From the NCBI GenBank assembly GCA_017434855.1, contig JAFRUA010000021.1, forward strand, positions 1-48,028: a stretch of 48,028 nucleotides of DNA. Reading direction: 5' to 3'. This DNA comes from Clostridia bacterium. GTDB taxonomy: Bacteria > Bacillota > Clostridia > Oscillospirales > Acutalibacteraceae. A program made the position numbers and the translations under genes. This document shows positions 47,893 through 48,028 of this stretch, piece by piece. The notes beneath the pieces are model-generated. The model made no database searches, was not told the DNA's origin, and was given only the letters and a program-made list of their open reading frames with translations. The stretch's first letter is position 1. Each line of letters begins with the position of its first letter.

Positions 47893-48028
47893 GGGCACCT
47901 CTAAAAACTCTTTCAAAAAGGAAGCAAATATGGTATAATAGAGGCAACAAAAAGAAAGAGGAAAAAGAGATGCAATTTGGATTTTTTGATATAGAGAACA
48001 AAGAAAACAGGCTGAGTAAATTGGGCGA
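47893..48028 (+). mobile_element. Left end of an insertion sequence (partial)
   Basis: Terminal repeat GGGCACCTCTAAAAACTC at 47893-47910, matching 124-141 inverted. A promoter (TTTCAA 47911-47916, 17-base spacer, TATAAT 47934-47939) leads to the transposase start at 47970. Cut by the window edge. Confidence 0.8.
47970..48028 (+). CDS. IS5-family-like transposase, N-terminal 19 residues
   Basis: Reads MQFGFFDIENKENRLSKLG. The order GFFD-x-E-x-R-L-x-x-L-x-x-LG is the usual N-terminus of one IS5-type DDE transposase subgroup. AAAGAGGAAAAAGAG precedes the ATG. The catalytic domain lies beyond the window. Confidence 0.7.
   Translation, partial: MQFGFFDIENKENRLSKLG

Noticed and set aside
47294-48001. 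235-codon minus-strand frame across the right edge
   Set aside because: Runs through an IS end, repeat arrays and antisense of a glycosyltransferase gene; not a single protein.

Overview
The window is bacterial chromosome of a GC-rich member of the Clostridia (Bacillota), most like the Oscillospiraceae/Ruminococcaceae group. Grounds: strong AGGAGG-type ribosome sites, frequent TTG/GTG starts, TTGACA/TATAAT promoters, the rpmH-rnpA-yidD-yidC-jag block, a CD1247-type acidic protein, a BspA-like repeat protein, a C_GCAxxG protein and a sensory-type FeFe-hydrogenase cluster. No rRNA, CRISPR array or prophage was seen. Both edges lie about 140 bases inside copies of one insertion sequence (shared 18-base terminal repeat at 124-141 and 47893-47910), so the window probably equals a whole contig broken at that repeat.

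Layout. 1-5.8 kb: nitrogen assimilation: a 54-residue peptide gene plus asnB, gdhA, and glnA with an ANTAR antitermination regulator. The three leaders carry terminators that overlap a small hairpin with an A-A-N-G hexaloop, which suggests one antitermination regulon run by the ANTAR protein. 5.9-9.9 kb: a beta-propeller glycosidase-like protein and a GH116 enzyme. 10.1-12.8 kb: small peptides, a GtrA protein and a DUF3048 lipoprotein. 13.1-16.2 kb: rpmH-rnpA-yidD-yidC-jag. 16.7-18.6 kb: dapA-dapB behind a lysine riboswitch. 18.7-20.3 kb: an unknown gene and a graveyard of two gene remnants (a PLD-domain helicase and the tail of a paralogue of the propeller protein). 20.4-26.8 kb: GH3 enzyme, secreted protein, STAS protein, HAD phosphatase, tRNA-Pro, C_GCAxxG protein, small DMT-type transporter. 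26.8-32.3 kb: leftward cluster of an SdpI-like protein, two PHP proteins, two DRTGG proteins, an RsbW-like ATPase and an FeFe-hydrogenase-like protein. 32.6-37.5 kb: a conserved unknown, a BspA-like repeat protein and a secreted HExxH protein. 37.5-41.2 kb: recA-recX-rimO-mntP (leftward). 41.3-43.4 kb: mltG, efp and a CD1247-type protein. 43.5-47.5 kb: three family-2 glycosyltransferases and a TagB/TagF-like transferase, likely a surface-glycan locus.

A second theme is a family of 230-450 base elements bounded by inverted arrays of short A/T- or G/T-rich units (AATTCGG, GTGCAGTGTGGA, GAGAATGGAGAATT types) joined to a conserved inner sequence GCGGTCGCGGGG. At least three copies are present (16.2-16.6, 29.7-29.9 and 47.4-47.9 kb), with lone arrays elsewhere. 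They look like non-autonomous mobile repeats, sit at gene ends, and in two cases supply the stop codon of the upstream gene.

All names come from reading the translated sequence by eye; no database search was run. Starts were moved from the longest open frame to the codon with the best ribosome site wherever these differed.
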